Source: Brevundimonas sp.
GTDB taxonomy: Bacteria; Pseudomonadota; Alphaproteobacteria; Caulobacterales; Caulobacteraceae
DNA length: 6,832 nt
Assembly: GCA_022712235.1 (NCBI GenBank)
Contig: JALAGW010000004.1
Location: 1 to 6,832 of the forward strand
Direction of reading: 5' to 3'
The notes beneath the pieces are model-generated. The model had not been told where the DNA came from. It did not search any database and was given only the letters and a program-made list of their open reading frames with translations. Position numbers and translations under genes: made by a program. The first letter of the stretch is position 1. Each line of letters begins with the position of its first letter. This document shows positions 5,051 through 6,832 of the stretch, in pieces.

Positions 5051-6448
5051 TCAGACACCGTCCAGCACTTCGCCGTGCAGGTGGGCGTCCAGGCCTTCCG
5101 TTTCCTGTTCGTCGGTGACGCGCAGGCCCGTCGTGTACTTGCAGATCAGCAGGATGATCAGGGTGCCGACCGCGCTCCACAGGATGGTCCAGACCAGACC
5201 CAGGGCCTGGGCCCCGATATTGGCCCCTTCCGACAGGCTGTTGATCGCGGTGGAGGCGAAGACGCCGGTCAGCAGGGCGCCGACCAGACCGCCCGCGCCG
5301 TGCAGGCCGAAGGCGTCCAGGCTGTCGTCATACTTGAGCAGCTTCTTCAGCCAGACCGACGAGACATAACAGGCCGGACCGGCGATCAGGCCGATGATGA
5401 CCGCCCCCTTGGGGTCGACGAAGCCCGCCGCCGGGGTAATGGCGACCAGACCGGCGACGACGCCCGACAGGACCCCGATCAGCGACCACTTCTTCTTGTA
5501 AACGACCTCGACGAACTTCCAAGCCAGCGAGGCTGCGGCCGCCGCCAGCAGGGTGTTGATCAGGGCCGCGCCCATCAGGCCGTTGGCCGCACCCGCCGAA
5601 CCGGCGTTGAAGCCGATCCAGCCGACCAGCAGCAGCGAGGCGCCGATCATCGTCAGAACAGGGTTATGCGCCGTAATGGGCTCGACGCCGTAGCCCTTCC
5701 TCGGCCCGAGGAACAGGGCGCAGACCAGACCCGCCACGCCCGAGTTGACGTGCACCACGGCGCCGCCGGCGAAGTCGAGCACGCCCTGAGCGCCCAGGAA
5801 GCCGCCGCCCCAGACCCAGTGGGCGATTGGCGCATAGACCACCAGCGACCACAGGGCCGTGAACAGCAGCATGCCCGAGTATTTCAGCCGCTCGGCGAAG
5901 GCCCCGGTGATCAGCGCCGGGGTGATGATGGCGAAGGTCAGCTGGAATGACACCCAGAGGAACTCAGGGATGCCCGGCAGCAGGCTGTGCGCCGTGTCCA
6001 CCGTCACCCCGTTCAGGAACAGGGCGTCCAGGCTGCCCACGTACTGATTGACCCCGGCGTCGCCGTTGGTCCCGAAGGCGATGGTGTAGCCGGCGATGAA
6101 CCAGGTCAGCGACACCACGGCGAAGGCGGCGACCGACTGGGTGATGGTGGCGATCACGTTTTTGCGGCGCACCATGCCGCCGTAGAAGAGCGCCAGACCC
6201 GGCAGAGTCATCAGCAGGACCAGGGCGGTGGAGGTCCCCAGCCAGGCCGTGCCCGCCGCATCCAGCTCCAGCGGAACCTGATGTGAAAACAGCGCCGGAG
6301 CAGGCTCCGACGCTGTTACAGCGGCACTGGCGATGTTGGCGACGGCGGCGGCGTCAGGCGCTGCGAGCGCCGCGCCTACCGCGAACAATCCGCCGGTTAG
6401 ACAAAGCAGGGCGAGAAGCCCCGGTAAGCTGTTCTTGAACTGCGTCAT
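5051..6448 (-). CDS. amtB: Ammonium channel, Amt family
   Basis: 465 residues. It is a trimeric inner-membrane channel for ammonium/ammonia. Residues 1-30 are a signal peptide (LLALLCLTGGLFAVGAALAA), followed by an Ala/Pro-rich periplasmic stretch and 11 hydrophobic helices from about residue 68. Family landmarks: GLALFYGGMVRRKN (84-97), AAFAVVSLTWF (107-117), AFAERLKY (183-190), APIAHWVWGGGFL (206-218), DFAGGAVVHVNSGVAGL (225-241) with Asp225 and the first pore His at 233, WIGFNAGSAG (277-286), and DAFGLHGAGG (378-387) with the second pore His at 383. The C-terminal tail GLRVTDEQETEGLDAHLHGE (441-460) is the conserved segment that contacts the PII protein GlnK. ATG 6446-6448 has GAGGGG eight bases upstream. 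No PII gene is adjacent, unlike the usual glnK-amtB pair. Expression is probably nitrogen-controlled, judging from the upstream sigma-54-like element. Confidence 0.96.
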   Translation of the reverse strand: MTQFKNSLPGLLALLCLTGGLFAVGAALAAPDAAAVANIASAAVTASEPAPALFSHQVPLELDAAGTAWLGTSTALVLLMTLPGLALFYGGMVRRKNVIATITQSVAAFAVVSLTWFIAGYTIAFGTNGDAGVNQYVGSLDALFLNGVTVDTAHSLLPGIPEFLWVSFQLTFAIITPALITGAFAERLKYSGMLLFTALWSLVVYAPIAHWVWGGGFLGAQGVLDFAGGAVVHVNSGVAGLVCALFLGPRKGYGVEPITAHNPVLTMIGASLLLVGWIGFNAGSAGAANGLMGAALINTLLAAAAASLAWKFVEVVYKKKWSLIGVLSGVVAGLVAITPAAGFVDPKGAVIIGLIAGPACYVSSVWLKKLLKYDDSLDAFGLHGAGGLVGALLTGVFASTAINSLSEGANIGAQALGLVWTILWSAVGTLIILLICKYTTGLRVTDEQETEGLDAHLHGEVLDGV

Positions 6449-6468
6449 GCGCGTATCCCCTCATGCGT

Positions 6469-6482
6469 TTCGCAGTTGCGAA
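6469..6482. repeat. Inverted repeat TTCGCA-GT-TGCGAA in the amt leader
   Basis: A perfect 6-bp inverted repeat with a 2-base centre, 20-34 bases upstream of the amt start codon. It could be an operator for a dimeric regulator; the loop is too tight for a good RNA hairpin. Confidence 0.45.
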
Positions 6483-6553
6483 CTGTTTATTGCATCTGCG
6501 AGATCGACAAGAGGGAAAATGCAGCATCCAGAGAATTTTTAACCCGCACGTCA

Positions 6554-6573
6554 CCATGCATGGACGCCGCCAA
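6554..6573 (-). promoter_or_regulatory. Sigma-54-like -24/-12 promoter candidate of amt
   Basis: On the minus strand TTGGC (6573-6569) is followed by ATGCA (6560-6556). The GG and GC doublets have the exact 12-base periodicity that RpoN promoters require (TGGCAC-N5-TTGCA). TGGC and TGCA match, while the AC after TGGC and the first T of TTGC do not. A start near 6546 would give a leader of about 98 bases. The -12 part lies within the 10-bp palindrome CCATGCATGG (6554-6563), which could explain part of the match. Nitrogen control of amt genes through NtrC and sigma-54 is well known. Confidence 0.4.
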
Positions 6574-6585
6574 GGCACAGGACAG

Positions 6586-6614
6586 AAGAATTCTTGGAGC
6601 TGTTGGAATATTCC
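6586..6614. repeat. Two 10-bp palindromes upstream of the amt promoter candidate
   Basis: AAGAATTCTT (6586-6595) and GGAATATTCC (6605-6614) are both perfect palindromes, with centres 19 bases apart. They lie about 45-65 bases upstream of the predicted amt start point. They do not fit the usual NtrC consensus (TGCAC...GTGCA type), so the binding protein, if any, is unknown. Confidence 0.4.
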
Positions 6615-6733
6615 GCCAAAAATCAAGAGGAAGCCGCGACAGAACGACCCACGATCAGCGATTTTACAGCCATTTACGACGGCGAGCCTCGCTCCCGTCT
6701 AGGATGTCGCGCAACCCCGATGCGAGGCGCGCC

Positions 6734-6832
6734 ATGAAACCCCAGCTGCCCCCCGACGACGCCCATCTGACCCGGCTGTGGCGCGAGACCTTCGGCCAGC
6801 CCATGCCCCTGATCGGGGCGCCCGATATCGCC
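6734..6832 (+). CDS. Unidentified protein, N-terminus only
   Basis: 33 codons are visible before the window ends: MKPQLPPDDAHLTRLWRETF, then GQPMPLIGAPDIA. ATG 6734 has GAGG seven bases upstream (6724-6727), a good ribosome-binding site. The LWRETFGQP-MPLIGAPDI style resembles small hypothetical proteins of Caulobacterales, but I cannot assign a family from so short a piece. It is divergent from amt. No EcfG-type promoter is seen in front of it. Confidence 0.6.
   Translation, partial: MKPQLPPDDAHLTRLWRETFGQPMPLIGAPDIA

Larger units (their letters stand above)
6449..6733. promoter_or_regulatory. Divergent intergenic control region of amt
   Basis: 285 bases without a credible gene, visibly less GC-rich than its surroundings. 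It lies between amt (minus) and the gene starting at 6734 (plus). It holds four perfect palindromes or inverted repeats and a sigma-54-like element, listed separately. The short open frames here have no Shine-Dalgarno or family resemblance. No PII (glnK) gene is present. Confidence 0.7.

Noticed and set aside
5075..5950. Plus-strand open frame of 291 codons opposite amt
   Set aside because: Gln/Asp/Arg/Gly-rich mirror of the transporter codons. The minus strand encodes all Amt motifs.
6354..6702. Short open frames upstream of amt as a possible glnK or leader peptide
   Set aside because: No PII T-loop or other family motif and no ribosome-binding site. They overlap the amt promoter region.

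Overview
The window is GC-rich with dense, mostly Shine-Dalgarno-led genes. Its gene types (an EcfG-class sigma factor, a TorF-type porin beside an ammonium channel, an ACAD10/11-like acyl-CoA dehydrogenase, an EgtB-EgtD fusion) suggest an alphaproteobacterium, most likely of the Caulobacterales (Brevundimonas/Caulobacter-like). That placement is an inference from protein style, not a database match.

Left part (1-2512). A gene on the minus strand runs off the left edge. It encodes an ergothioneine enzyme in which a complete EgtB sulfoxide synthase continues in frame, without a stop, into the start of an EgtD histidine methyltransferase. Divergently, a plus-strand gene encodes an EcfG/ECF15-type sigma factor (general stress response class), followed by a small His-rich orphan gene. 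The sigma gene has an exact EcfG-class promoter (GGAAC-N16-CGTT) in front of it, so it is probably autoregulated or under a paralogous EcfG. The egtBD side carries a one-mismatch version. Between the sigma gene and the small gene lies a nearly symmetrical pair of overlapping EcfG-type promoters, one per strand. This looks like a small stress regulon: sigma factor, antioxidant biosynthesis and an unknown small protein.

Middle part (2510-4126). Two minus-strand genes encode an ACAD10/11-like acyl-CoA dehydrogenase and an SCP2 sterol-carrier-domain protein. A strong intrinsic terminator lies between them, so they are probably separate transcripts although both relate to acyl-lipid handling. A hairpin terminator also separates the dehydrogenase from the convergent small gene.

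Right part (4245-6832). Two minus-strand genes encode an ammonium channel (Amt) and, downstream of it, a TorF-family outer-membrane porin. Together they form a plausible nitrogen-uptake pair across outer and inner membranes. No glnK is present beside amt, although the Amt C-terminal tail that normally contacts GlnK is intact. The 285-base region upstream of amt is less GC-rich than its surroundings, contains several perfect palindromes and has a sigma-54-like -24/-12 element. At the right edge a plus-strand gene of unknown function begins and is cut off.

No tRNA, rRNA, CRISPR array, insertion sequence or phage gene was recognised.
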